From the NCBI GenBank assembly GCA_035711385.1, contig DASTCG010000025.1, positions 1-21,045 on the forward strand: a stretch of DNA of 21,045 nucleotides, given 5' to 3'. Shown here one piece after another: positions 1 to 7,356 of this stretch (position 1 is the stretch's first letter; each line of letters opens with the position of its first letter). The notes beneath the pieces are model-generated. The model made no database searches and was not told the DNA's origin. It saw nothing but the letters and a program-made list of their open reading frames with translations. The stretch is from JACDAN01 sp035711385 (GTDB lineage: Bacteria > Actinomycetota > Thermoleophilia > Gaiellales > Gaiellaceae). A program made the translations under genes and the position numbers.

Positions 1-1670
<1,670 letters not shown>

Positions 1671-1678
1671 CGATGAAG

Positions 1679-1686
1679 CCTCCCTT
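1679..1686 (-). promoter_or_regulatory. Ribosome binding site fixing the TTG start of rpoB
   Basis: On the minus strand AAGGGAGG stands 8 nt before TTG. It is the only good Shine-Dalgarno site near the conserved N-terminus, and it decides in favour of a non-ATG start. Confidence 0.8.
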
Positions 1687-1766
1687 GAAAACGGCTTGAG
1701 GTGATGTGAACTGCAGGCGGACGGGTCGACGGCCGGAACCGACCAGCTTACCGAAACATGACAAGC

Positions 1767-1797
1767 CTGCGCAAGGGCGGGGCCGCCCTTAGCGCAG
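1767..1797 (-). promoter_or_regulatory. Hairpin in the rpoB leader
   Basis: Inverted repeat with arms AAGGGCGG / CCGCCCTT (1773-1780 and 1783-1790). It is continued outward, with one bulged base, by CTGCGC / GCGCAG. It lies about 100 nt upstream of the rpoB start, inside the presumed leader RNA, and has no T-tract. It could be an attenuation or RNA-stability element; the function is inferred from position only. Confidence 0.5.
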
Positions 1798-1804
1798 TGC
1801 CGTC

Positions 1805-1813
1805 AGTGTAGCA
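1805..1813 (-). promoter_or_regulatory. Candidate extended -10 promoter for rpoB
   Basis: The minus strand reads TGCTACACT, an extended -10 (TGn + TACACT) about 135 nt before the rpoB start. No -35 hexamer is visible at the usual 17-bp spacing, because that place is occupied by a perfect palindrome. The same CTACACTG string occurs just upstream of the tRNA-Met gene in this window, which adds some weight. It is a candidate, not an established promoter. Confidence 0.4.
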
Positions 1814-1815
1814 GT

Positions 1816-1835
1816 CGCCGACGGGCCCGTCGGCG
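1816..1835. promoter_or_regulatory. Perfect 20-bp palindrome upstream of rpoB
   Basis: Perfect palindrome with 10-bp half-site CGCCGACGGG, no spacer, overlapping the expected -35 region of the candidate rpoB promoter. Either a protein-binding operator or a cruciform/hairpin is possible. Read on the plus strand it is followed by TTGAGTTTTT, so it would also work as an intrinsic terminator for transcription in that direction. Confidence 0.5.
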
Positions 1836-1893
1836 TTGAGTTTTTCCCGCAAAGTGCAACAATCCACAGGCCGTCTGGTTCCGGGACGATGTG

Positions 1894-1913
1894 GTCGCGA
1901 CGGACGTCGCGAC
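1894..1913. promoter_or_regulatory. Double GTCGCGAC inverted repeat
   Basis: Two copies of the self-complementary octamer GTCGCGAC with 4 bp between them. Together they form 9-bp arms around a 2-bp centre. It sits between the terminator after the small exported-protein gene and the candidate rpoB promoter. The shape suggests a dimeric regulator site, but no known consensus is recognised. Confidence 0.4.
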
Positions 1914-1940
1914 CTGGCAACGGCTTTGGGCGGCCCACGC

Positions 1941-1980
1941 AAGGAACGAGGGGCCGGCGGCCCGGCCCCTCGTCTTCCTT
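1941..1980. terminator. Strong hairpin terminator between the DUF5666-like gene and rpoB
   Basis: Stem of 12 perfect base pairs (minus-strand arms ACGAGGGGCCGG and CCGGCCCCTCGT) with a 4-nt loop. It is extended outward by AAGGA / TCCTT after a small internal bulge. It begins 9 nt after the stop codon of the small exported-protein gene. There is no long T-tract, which is common for high-GC terminators. The palindrome can act in both directions. Confidence 0.7.
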
Positions 1981-1988
1981 CGGTCGTC

Positions 1989-2426
1989 CTACGAGGACGG
2001 AGGCGCGGCCGGCTGCGCCGGACGCGCGAGGACGAGGCGAGCGAGGAGCGTGAAGCTTCCCGCCGTCTCGCCCGGCTTGCAGCGCGCGAGAACCATCAGC
2101 CGGTCGTCCTTGACGAGATCGGACAAGGCGGCGGCGCCTTCCTTGCCACGCCGCTTGATCCGCGTCTTGGCGTCGACCATGATCGTCTGCTCGCCCTTCA
2201 GGGCCCGGCCGTGCCGGTTCGCCTTCCGGACGTTCATCGTGAACGAGTCGCTCGCGGCCTCCATGAAGCTGCCGTGAAGGAGGACCGCCCGCGTCTTGTG
2301 GCACACGCCCGGCTTGTTCGCCCTCGAGCTCTCGGGCTTGCCGGGGTGGCTGTTGCCCGCGACAGCCACGGCCGAGAGGGCCAGAGCCGCAACGAGCGCC
2401 ATGAGGAGTGAGAGTCTGAATCGCAT
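1989..2426 (-). CDS. Small exported protein, DUF5666/OB-fold-like
   Basis: Predicted product is 145 aa. It starts MRFRLSLLMALVAALALSAVAVAG, a clear Sec signal peptide with cleavage probably near residue 23-24; the in-frame ATG 36 nt further upstream would put a charged stretch before it and is less likely. The mature part has the pattern of small beta-barrel DUF5666-type domains: a V-x-R-x-A-N-R-H-G-R-A-L strand, then MVDAKTRIKRRGK, then LSDLVKDDRLMVLARCKPG, then a closing strand FTLLARLVLAR. It ends in a low-complexity AQPAAPPSS tail. Two cysteines (mature part) could form a disulfide. It lies between rplL and rpoB, downstream of tandem repeats and upstream of a strong hairpin. No good ribosome site is visible. 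The family call is by pattern only. Confidence 0.75.
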   Translation of the reverse strand: MRFRLSLLMALVAALALSAVAVAGNSHPGKPESSRANKPGVCHKTRAVLLHGSFMEAASDSFTMNVRKANRHGRALKGEQTIMVDAKTRIKRRGKEGAAALSDLVKDDRLMVLARCKPGETAGSFTLLARLVLARPAQPAAPPSS

Positions 2427-2540
2427 GCCCGAAGGTTCGGTCGGGCGGCGGCAGGCCTGCAAGCCTCGAAGGGGTGAGCGGCCCGATCTTTTACAGATTC
2501 CTCAACGAGAAACGGGGGAAGGGTCCGCCTGTCGGCGACC

Positions 2541-2608
2541 GGCGCTGAAGGGACCTGTCCGCGAAGCGGACCAGTGGAGGGGGTCTGGGGGAACCGGGAG
2601 GTTCCCCC
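2541..2608. repeat. 68-bp tandem repeat, copy 1
   Basis: First of two directly adjacent 68-bp copies that differ by a few bases. Each carries two hairpins: GTCCGC-GAA-GCGGAC (2557-2571 here) and GGGGGAACC-GGGA-GGTTCCCCC (2587-2608 here). Bases 2524-2540 just outside resemble the CGCCTGTC-GCGA part of the unit, possibly a decayed third copy. Confidence 0.9.
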
Positions 2609-2676
2609 GGCGCTGAAGGCGCCTGTCCGCGAAGCGGACCGGTGGAGGGGGTCTGGGGGAACCGGGAGGTTCCCCC
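2609..2676. repeat. 68-bp tandem repeat, copy 2
   Basis: Second copy. The hairpins are at 2625-2639 and 2655-2676. The latter ends 14 nt beyond the rplL stop codon on the minus strand, so the pair forms a four-hairpin array in the rplL trailer. This is the position where E. coli has an attenuator and RNase III site between rplL and rpoB. It may act as a terminator/attenuator or be an intergenic mobile repeat (REP/MITE-like). Confidence 0.9.
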
Positions 2677-2690
2677 AGCTCCAAGCGCTC

Positions 2691-3080
2691 CTACTTGACC
2701 TCGACCTCGGCGCCCGCCTCTTCGAGCTGCGCCTTGATCGAGTCGGCCTCCTCCTGGGGCACGCCCTCCTTCACCGGATTCGGGGCACCGTCGACGAGGT
2801 CCTTCGCCTCCTTGAGGCCGAGGCCCGTGACGGCACGGACGACCTTGATCACCTGGATCTTCTGGCCGCCGGCGGCCGTGAGCACGACGTCGAAGTCCGT
2901 CTTCTCCTCCGCCGCCGCACCGTCGCCGCCTCCGCCTCCGGCTGCGGGCGCCGCGACTGCCACGGGAGCGGCGGCGGTGACGCCCCACTCCTCCTCCAGC
3001 TTGTTCTTGAGCTCGACCAGCTCGAGGACGGTCATCTTCCCGAGCTGCTCGACCACCTTGTCGGTGTCGGTTGCTGCCAT
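2691..3080 (-). CDS. rplL: 50S ribosomal protein L7/L12
   Basis: 129 aa. The stalk protein binds the L10 C-terminal helix as dimers and recruits translation GTPases. The N-terminal dimerisation helices are VVEQLGKMTVLELVELKNKLEEEWGV, cut at a family-typical Ala/Gly hinge (AAAPVAVAAPAAGGGGG). The C-terminal globular domain shows FDVVLTAAGGQKIQVIKVVR, then GLGLKEAKDLVDGAP and a final AQLEEAGAEVEVK. I chose ATG at 3080 because AGGAGG lies 7 nt upstream. The in-frame GTG at 3086 overlaps the rplJ stop but sits directly on the ribosome site. It is 2 nt after rplJ and co-transcribed with it. Confidence 0.97.
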   Translation of the reverse strand: MAATDTDKVVEQLGKMTVLELVELKNKLEEEWGVTAAAPVAVAAPAAGGGGGDGAAAEEKTDFDVVLTAAGGQKIQVIKVVRAVTGLGLKEAKDLVDGAPNPVKEGVPQEEADSIKAQLEEAGAEVEVK

Positions 3081-3082
3081 CG

Positions 3083-3772
3083 TCACTCCTCCTTCGCTTC
3101 GGCCGAGGCCTGGGGGGCCTCGTCCGACGTCGGTTCATCTGTCGTTGTCGCCTCTTCGGCCGGTGCCTCGGGGCTGAATTCCTCGCCCCCCGCCTCCTCG
3201 GCGGCAGCTTGCGGCGCCTCCTCCTCGGCCGGCGAAGCCGCCTCGCCCTGCTCTTCGAGCTGCTTGATGCGAGCGTCGAGCACGTTCACGATGTCGCGAA
3301 GCGGCGCCGTGAACAGCCCGACGACGGTCATCAGCGGCCCGGACACGGCGCTGACGACCTGGCCCCGCAGCACGTCGGTCGGCGGGAGCGTCGCGAGGTT
3401 CTTCACCTCGTCCTCGCCGATCGTCGTGCCTTCCAGGATGCCGCCGCGGATCTGCAGGATCCTCGTCTCGCGGGCCGCGGTGTTCAGCGCCTTCGCGACC
3501 GCGACCGGATCACCCTCGCTTTCGAGGAAGGCGATGGCCGTCGGCCCGTCCAGCAGGGTGAGCAGCGCGTCCGCCCCGGCTTCCTCGGCGGCACGTCGGG
3601 TGAGCGTGTTCTTGACGATCTGGAAACGGGCGCCGTGCTGCAGGAGCTCGGTCCGCAGCTTGTCGATGTCCGTCACCGTCAGGCCGCGGTAGTCCGCGAC
3701 GATCAGGGTCTGCGTGTTCCTGAGCCGGTCGGCCAGCTCGGCGACCAGGCGTTCCTTGTCGGCTTTTTGCAT
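3083..3772 (-). CDS. rplJ: 50S ribosomal protein L10 with long acidic C-terminal tail
   Basis: 229 aa, against about 165-175 in most bacteria. Residues 1-170 are ordinary L10: MQKADKERLVAELADRL, TLIVADYRGLTVTDIDKLR, FQIVKNTLTRRAAEEA, GPTAIAF, then VNVLDARIKQLEEQ, which is the start of the helix that holds L12 dimers. After it comes an extra stretch of about 55 residues made almost only of A, E, P, S, T and G, ending ASAEAKEE. It has no hydrophobic core and is probably disordered. The start is firm: ATG with AGGAGGTGA 5-6 nt before it. A structured leader precedes the gene. The extension could be lineage-specific; a frameshift is unlikely because the composition and codon bias stay coding-like to the rplL junction. 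Confidence 0.96.
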   Translation of the reverse strand: MQKADKERLVAELADRLRNTQTLIVADYRGLTVTDIDKLRTELLQHGARFQIVKNTLTRRAAEEAGADALLTLLDGPTAIAFLESEGDPVAVAKALNTAARETRILQIRGGILEGTTIGEDEVKNLATLPPTDVLRGQVVSAVSGPLMTVVGLFTAPLRDIVNVLDARIKQLEEQGEAASPAEEEAPQAAAEEAGGEEFSPEAPAEEATTTDEPTSDEAPQASAEAKEE

Positions 3773-3929
3773 CGAATCACCTCCTCGAACGAATCAGGCC
3801 CGCCGGTCAGGCGGGCCCGAGCAGAGGCAGGTGACTGCGTCAAGCTCTCGGCCGCGCCTCGGCTGGACTTCTGCTCGGGTCGCTACGGCGCGACCGAGCC
3901 GCCAACTGTCTCTGGCGACGGGCTTTCGG
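3773..3929 (-). ncRNA. Ribosomal protein L10 leader (autoregulatory mRNA element)
   Basis: The 157-nt rplA-rplJ gap has the features expected of an L10 leader. There is an AGAGACAG-type motif (3906-3913) close to the rplA stop. A long-range 8-bp stem CCGAGCAG / CTGCTCGG (3871-3878 with 3817-3824) follows, then a strong hairpin GGCCCGCC-loop-GGCGGGCC (3797-3804 with 3810-3817) ending about 25 nt before rplJ. The two stems compete for one base and abut, which suits a switch. Known role of this family: the L10(L12)4 complex binds and represses its own operon. A covariance-model match was not run. Confidence 0.65.
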
Positions 3930-4667
3930 TTATGCAGGGACTGCTTCGGTCTCTTCCTCCAGCTCCTCGACGATGCCTCTCGTCCGGGCCGGGTCGACGT
4001 GGATCCCGGGCCCCATCGTGCTCGTCACCGTGATGCGCCGAATGTAGCGGCCCTTGGCAGCCGACGGCTTCGCGCGGTTGATCTCGTCGAGCAGGGCGGC
4101 GTAGTTCTCGAGCAGCATCTTCTCGTCCATGCTCCGCTTGCCGATTGCGACGTGGACGTTCGCGCCGCGGTCGGTGCGGTACTCGAGCTTGCCGGCCTTC
4201 GACTCGGAGACGGCCTTCGCGATGTCGAACGTGACCGTGCCGGTCTTCGGGTTGGGCATCTTGCCGCGCGGGCCGAGGATCCGGCCCAGGCGACCGACGT
4301 TGCCCATCTGGTCCGGCGTCGCGATCGCGACGTCGAAGTCGTCGAACCCTTCCTCGATCCGCTTCGCGAGGTCGGCGCTGCCGACGACGTCGGCGCCTGC
4401 GTCCTCCGCCTCCTTGGCCTTTTCGCCCTCGGCGAAGACGGCCACGCGCGTGTCGCGGCCGGTGCCGTGCGGCAGCATCAGCGTTCCCCGGAGCTGCTGG
4501 TCGGCGTGGCGGACGTTGAGGCCGAGGTTGAAGTGCACCTCGACGGTCTCGTCGAACCGGCGCTCCGGCCAGCTCTTGAGCATCCGGATCGCCCGCGCCG
4601 GGCTGTAGAGCCCCTCGCGGTCGATCTCCGCGCGCTCGCTGCGGTAGAGCTTTCCGTGCCTGCTCAC
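3930..4667 (-). CDS. rplA: 50S ribosomal protein L1
   Basis: 245 aa. L1 forms the stalk at the E site and helps tRNA exit. Family landmarks: EGLYSPARAIRMLKSW near the N-terminus, FDETVEVHFNLGLNVRHADQQ, RGTLMLPHGTG, then VAIATPDQMGNVGRLGRILG followed by RGKMPNPKTGTVT, and near the end RRITVTSTMGPGIHVD. A short acidic tail EELEEETEAVPA is extra. The start is GTG, overlapping the rplK stop as GTGA, with GGAGGTGGG 7 nt before it, so translation is coupled to rplK. In many bacteria L1 represses the rplKA mRNA; no L1 target site was identified here. Confidence 0.97.
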   Translation of the reverse strand: MSRHGKLYRSERAEIDREGLYSPARAIRMLKSWPERRFDETVEVHFNLGLNVRHADQQLRGTLMLPHGTGRDTRVAVFAEGEKAKEAEDAGADVVGSADLAKRIEEGFDDFDVAIATPDQMGNVGRLGRILGPRGKMPNPKTGTVTFDIAKAVSESKAGKLEYRTDRGANVHVAIGKRSMDEKMLLENYAALLDEINRAKPSAAKGRYIRRITVTSTMGPGIHVDPARTRGIVEELEEETEAVPA

Positions 4668-5089
4668 GGGCCCACCTCCACTCCCATCGAGCGGGCGGTC
4701 CCGGCGATGATCTCGGACGCGGCGTCGAGGTCGCGCGCGTTCAGGTCGGGCATCTTCGTCTCGGCGATCTGGCGAACCTGCTGGCGCGTCAGGCGGCCGA
4801 TCTTCTCCCGGTTCGGCTCACCGGAGCCCTTCTCGACCCGCAGCGCCTCCTTGATGAGGACGGCGGCCGGCGGGGTCTTCGTGATGAAGTCGAACGAGCG
4901 GTCCTCGTAGACGGTGATCTCGACCGGGATGATCCGCCCGTTCTCCTGCTGCGTCTGGGCGTTGAACGCCTTGCAGAACTCCATGATGTTCACGCCGTGC
5001 TGGCCGAGCGCAGGACCGACCGGCGGCGCAGGGTTGGCCTGCCCGCCGGGGATCTGCAGCTTGATGAGTGTCAGAACCTTCTTGGCCAT
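4664..5089 (-). CDS. rplK: 50S ribosomal protein L11
   Basis: 141 aa, the normal length. L11 binds 23S rRNA at the GTPase-associated centre, the thiostrepton site. The N-terminal domain has the conserved proline-rich segment IPGGQANPAPPVGPALGQHG and NIMEFCKAFNAQT. The middle shows VEITVYEDRSFDFITKTPP, and the C-terminal RNA-binding domain is LTRQQVRQIAETKMPDLNA followed by GTARSMGV. ATG overlaps the nusG stop as ATGA, so it is coupled to nusG; it overlaps rplA by 4 nt at its other end. Confidence 0.98.
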   Translation of the reverse strand: MAKKVLTLIKLQIPGGQANPAPPVGPALGQHGVNIMEFCKAFNAQTQQENGRIIPVEITVYEDRSFDFITKTPPAAVLIKEALRVEKGSGEPNREKIGRLTRQQVRQIAETKMPDLNARDLDAASEIIAGTARSMGVEVGP

Positions 5090-5619
5090 CAGTCGATCTT
5101 CTTCACCTGGTCGAATCCGAGCTCCACGGGGACCTGTCGCTCGAAGATGTCGACGAGCACCTTGAGCTTCTGGGAGTCGGGTTGGACGTCGACGATCTCA
5201 CCGTCGAAGTCCGAGAGCGGGCCGGAGGTTACCTTCACCGACTCGCCGAGGGAGAACTCGACCTGCGCACGCGGCCGCTCGCCGACCGCGGCACCGGTGC
5301 GGAGGATGCGGTCGACCTCCGGCTGGGAGAGCGGGATCGGCTTGCCGGCGGCGCCGACGAAGCCGGTGACGCCCGGTGTGTTCTTGACGACGCCCCACGC
5401 GTCGTCGTTCAGGTCCATGTTGACGAGGACGTAGCCCGGGAGCACGCGCTTCTCCGCCTGCACCTTCTGGCCGTCCTTCGTCTCGATCACCTGCTCGGTG
5501 GGGACGACCACGCGGCGGAAGCGGGGCGCCTGGTTCATCGAGACGATCCTGTGCTCGAGGTTCGTCTTCACCTTGTTCTCGTGCCCCGAGTAGGTGTTGA
5601 TCACGTACCAGCGGAACAT
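5089..5619 (-). CDS. nusG: Transcription termination/antitermination protein NusG
   Basis: 176 aa. NusG binds the RNA polymerase clamp and links it to Rho or the ribosome. The NGN domain comes first: FRWYVINTYSGHENKVKTNL, VVVPTEQVIETKDGQK, then LPGYVLVNMDLNDDAWGVVK and NTPGVTGFVG. The C-terminal KOW domain follows: GESVKVTSGPLSDFDGEIVD and VDIFERQVPVELGFDQV. Unlike many actinobacterial NusG proteins it has no long acidic N-terminal extension. It starts 9 nt after secE with an AGGGA site, and its stop overlaps rplK. Confidence 0.97.
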   Translation of the reverse strand: MFRWYVINTYSGHENKVKTNLEHRIVSMNQAPRFRRVVVPTEQVIETKDGQKVQAEKRVLPGYVLVNMDLNDDAWGVVKNTPGVTGFVGAAGKPIPLSQPEVDRILRTGAAVGERPRAQVEFSLGESVKVTSGPLSDFDGEIVDVQPDSQKLKVLVDIFERQVPVELGFDQVKKID

Positions 5620-5628
5620 CGGCGGTCC

Positions 5629-5988
5629 CTAGCGGCCGAGCAGGAGCCGCTCGACGAGCGGCTGGAAGGCGAGGTCGCAGAGGTAGAGGTACGTGCCGAC
5701 GATGGCGCAGGCGATGATCACGACGATCGTTCCGGTCAGGACCTGGCGCTGATTCGGCCAATCGACCTTCTTCAGCTCCGCCCAGCATTCCGCGACGAAG
5801 CGGCGGCTCCCGCCTCCGCGTCCGCGCCGGCCGGTCTGTGTCTTCGGCGGCTGCGCGGCGGGACGGACGGCTGCCTGGCGGCTGCGGGCGCGCTGTGCGA
5901 CGCCCTGCTGCTGCTGGCCGTCGGCCTGCTGCTGAGGCTGCTGCTTCTGGCGGTTGCGGCGGCGCTGCTGGCGGGTGCTCCTGGCCAC
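5629..5988 (-). CDS. secE: Preprotein translocase subunit SecE
   Basis: 119 aa. SecE is the essential single-span partner of SecY. The conserved core is RFVAECWAELKKVDWPNQRQ (the amphipathic helix with the KVxWP motif), followed by one membrane span VLTGTIVVIIACAIVGTYLYL and a short tail. Before it lies about 70 residues rich in R and Q (QQRRRNRQKQQPQQQ..., RSRQAA, RRGRGGGSRR), a basic low-complexity extension. I chose GTG at 5988 with GAGG 5 nt upstream. It begins 2 nt after the rpmG stop, and a longer in-frame reading would overlap rpmG almost entirely. Confidence 0.93.
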   Translation of the reverse strand: MARSTRQQRRRNRQKQQPQQQADGQQQQGVAQRARSRQAAVRPAAQPPKTQTGRRGRGGGSRRFVAECWAELKKVDWPNQRQVLTGTIVVIIACAIVGTYLYLCDLAFQPLVERLLLGR

Positions 5989-5990
5989 GG

Positions 5991-6152
5991 CTACCTCGTC
6001 TCCCGATGGATCGTGTGCCTGCCGCACCAGCGGCAGTACTTCTTTGCCTCGAAGCGATCCGGGGTGTTCCGCTTCGACTTCTCGGTCTGGTAGTTGCGTC
6101 GCCTGCACTCCGTGCAGGCGAGCGTGATTCCAACTCTTACGCCTGTGGCCAT
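5991..6152 (-). CDS. rpmG: 50S ribosomal protein L33 (zinc-ribbon form)
   Basis: 53 aa. It is read from MATGVRVGITLACTECRRRN through YQTEKSKRNT, then RFEAKKYCRWCGRHTIHRET. It keeps the CTEC and CRWC pairs (CxxC...CxxC), so it is the zinc-binding (C+) form rather than the zinc-free paralogue made under zinc starvation. The size and the placement directly before secE are typical. ATG has GAGG close upstream and AAGGG further away. It starts 28 nt after the tRNA-Met gene and is probably on the same transcript. Confidence 0.95.
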   Translation of the reverse strand: MATGVRVGITLACTECRRRNYQTEKSKRNTPDRFEAKKYCRWCGRHTIHRETR

Positions 6153-6180
6153 GTCCTCGTCTTTTCCCTTACGCGGAAGG

Positions 6181-6254
6181 TAGCGGCGGGTGGATTCGAA
6201 CCACCGACCTTCGGGTTATGAGTCCGACGCTCTAACCAACTGAGCTACGCCGCC
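6181..6254 (-). tRNA. tRNA-Met (CAT anticodon, elongator type)
   Basis: The minus strand folds as a full cloverleaf: acceptor GGCGGCG / CGCCGCT, D-arm GCTC-AGTTGGTTA-GAGC, anticodon loop CTCATAA, variable loop AGGTC, T-arm GGTGG-TTCGAAT-CCACC, discriminator A. The D-arm matches the elongator tRNA-Met pattern, and the C1:A72 mismatch and GGG/CCC anticodon stem of initiators are absent. Oddities: G1-U72 closing pair, an A31xC39 mismatch next to the anticodon loop, and no encoded CCA (the 3' bases read ACCT). A tRNA-Ile2 with modified CAT is the alternative. Confidence 0.93.
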
Positions 6255-6266
6255 GCGCGTCGGCGC

Positions 6267-6272
6267 AGTGTA
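6267..6272 (-). promoter_or_regulatory. Candidate -10 for the tRNA-Met / rpmG-secE-nusG transcript
   Basis: TACACT on the minus strand, preceded by C and followed by G, 12 nt before the 5' end of the tRNA. It is the same hexamer in the same CTACACTG context as the candidate rpoB promoter. No clear -35 is seen. Confidence 0.4.
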
Positions 6273-6307
6273 GCGACTCGTCCGCCTTTCCTCCTAGCCT
6301 GCTCCGC

Positions 6308-6511
6308 ATGGAAGCGGAGAGTTGCTGGCGCTGCAAGTCCCCGATGGAGTGGCGTCACGGAACCTGGCAATGCCCGAGGTGCAGGTTCAAGCTCGGCTGC
6401 TGCGAGGGCGAGCCGCAGACGAGCTGCGACGTTCAGTCCGGGTCGGCGAGCACCTCGGCGAGCCAGCGCGAGGCCTCGTCGACGAGCACGGCGTTTGTCT
6501 CCGGCGTGTAG
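6308..6511 (+). CDS. Small zinc-ribbon protein
   Basis: Up to 67 aa. Residues 6-40 carry a convincing zinc-ribbon: CWRC, then MEWRHGTWQ, then CPRC, followed by RFKLGCCEGEPQTSC. The first two CxxC pairs are spaced as in a treble-clef or rubredoxin-like knuckle, and three more cysteines follow. This order of residues would not arise by chance in shadow frames of this GC content. The last 25 residues (from about 6433) are antisense to the C-terminus of the phosphotransferase gene and rich in S/T/A, so the conserved part probably ends near residue 42. There is no ribosome site, and the gene may be leaderless. Function unknown. Confidence 0.6.
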   Translation: MEAESCWRCKSPMEWRHGTWQCPRCRFKLGCCEGEPQTSCDVQSGSASTSASQREASSTSTAFVSGV

Positions 6512-7317
6512 TAGGCGAGAGCGTCGACGGCCTGGGAGAGGGCCCAGCCGCGGCCTCTGGCCCACGTGGCGTCGTCGACGCCCAGGGCGTCGCGGAACTC
6601 GCCGCGCGCGTCGCGCGAGAGGACCTTCCAGGCGACCATCACGTCGCAGGCCGGGTCGCCGACACCGAGGCTGCCCCAGTCGAGGACGGCGCTGAGCCCA
6701 CCCTCGGCCACGAGCAGGTTTCGGGTGTCGAGGTCTCCGTGGATCCACACCGGTTCCGACTCCCACTTCGGCGCTCGCAGGGCTGCTTCCCACGCAGCGA
6801 TCGCCTCGTCGGCGTCGATCGTCGAGGCGAGAGCCGCGATGGATGCTCTGGCCTGCTCGTCCCGCAGCTCGAGCGGGCAGCCGCGGAAGAAGTTGTGCTC
6901 TCCCGGCTCGGGGCCGCCGCGCGGATCGATCCGCTGCAGCGCGGCGAGGAAACGCGCCAGATCGTCCGCGAGCTGCGCCTCGTCCGCGACACGCTCGGTC
7001 TTCCCGTCGAGCCAGCTGTACACCGACCACGTGAAGGGATAGCCCTCGCCTGGCTCCCCTTCCGCGAGGGGCGCCGGGACGGCGAGCGGCAGCCGCGGGC
7101 CGAGCTTGGCGAGCCAGCGGCGCTCCTTCTTCAGCGTCGCGACCGTCCGCTCCCGGCGCGGGAGGCGGACCACCAGGTCCTCACCGAGCCGAAAAAGGGC
7201 GTTGTCGGTCCCCCAGGGCAGCACGGGCTCGAGCGGTAGCCCCGCCCACCGTGGGAGCTGCGTCGCGAGCAGGCGCCGCACGATGCCGGCGTCGATGTCC
7301 ACCTCGTCGGCGTGCAT
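6433..7317 (-). CDS. Aminoglycoside phosphotransferase-fold (APH) kinase
   Basis: 294 aa from the ATG at 7317. A TTG 18 nt upstream is also in frame but has no ribosome site. The fold is read from NALFRLGEDLVVRLPRR (nucleotide-binding strands), the linker SVYSWLDGKT, the catalytic loop WIHGDLDTRNLL (Asp at about 195, Asn at about 200) and the metal loop VLDWGSLGVGDPACD (Asp at about 213). These are the Brenner/APH motifs of Pfam APH (PF01636). Such proteins phosphorylate antibiotics, sugars, homoserine, choline or unknown small molecules, and the sequence does not say which. It lies 39 nt downstream of the L,D-transpeptidase gene and converges on the zinc-ribbon gene with a 79-nt overlap. Confidence 0.9.
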   Translation of the reverse strand: MHADEVDIDAGIVRRLLATQLPRWAGLPLEPVLPWGTDNALFRLGEDLVVRLPRRERTVATLKKERRWLAKLGPRLPLAVPAPLAEGEPGEGYPFTWSVYSWLDGKTERVADEAQLADDLARFLAALQRIDPRGGPEPGEHNFFRGCPLELRDEQARASIAALASTIDADEAIAAWEAALRAPKWESEPVWIHGDLDTRNLLVAEGGLSAVLDWGSLGVGDPACDVMVAWKVLSRDARGEFRDALGVDDATWARGRGWALSQAVDALAYYTPETNAVLVDEASRWLAEVLADPD

Positions 7318-7356
7318 CCGGGGAGCGCTCCGCAAGGCCGCGCGCCGCGACGAGCG

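Noticed and set aside
3081..3086. GTG at 3086 as the rplL start
   Set aside because: It leaves only one base to the AGGAGG site; ATG 3080 has correct spacing and the usual N-terminus.
2574..3692. 372-codon plus-strand frame opposite rplL/rplJ
   Set aside because: Low-complexity shadow of two ribosomal protein genes; its start lies inside the 68-bp repeats.
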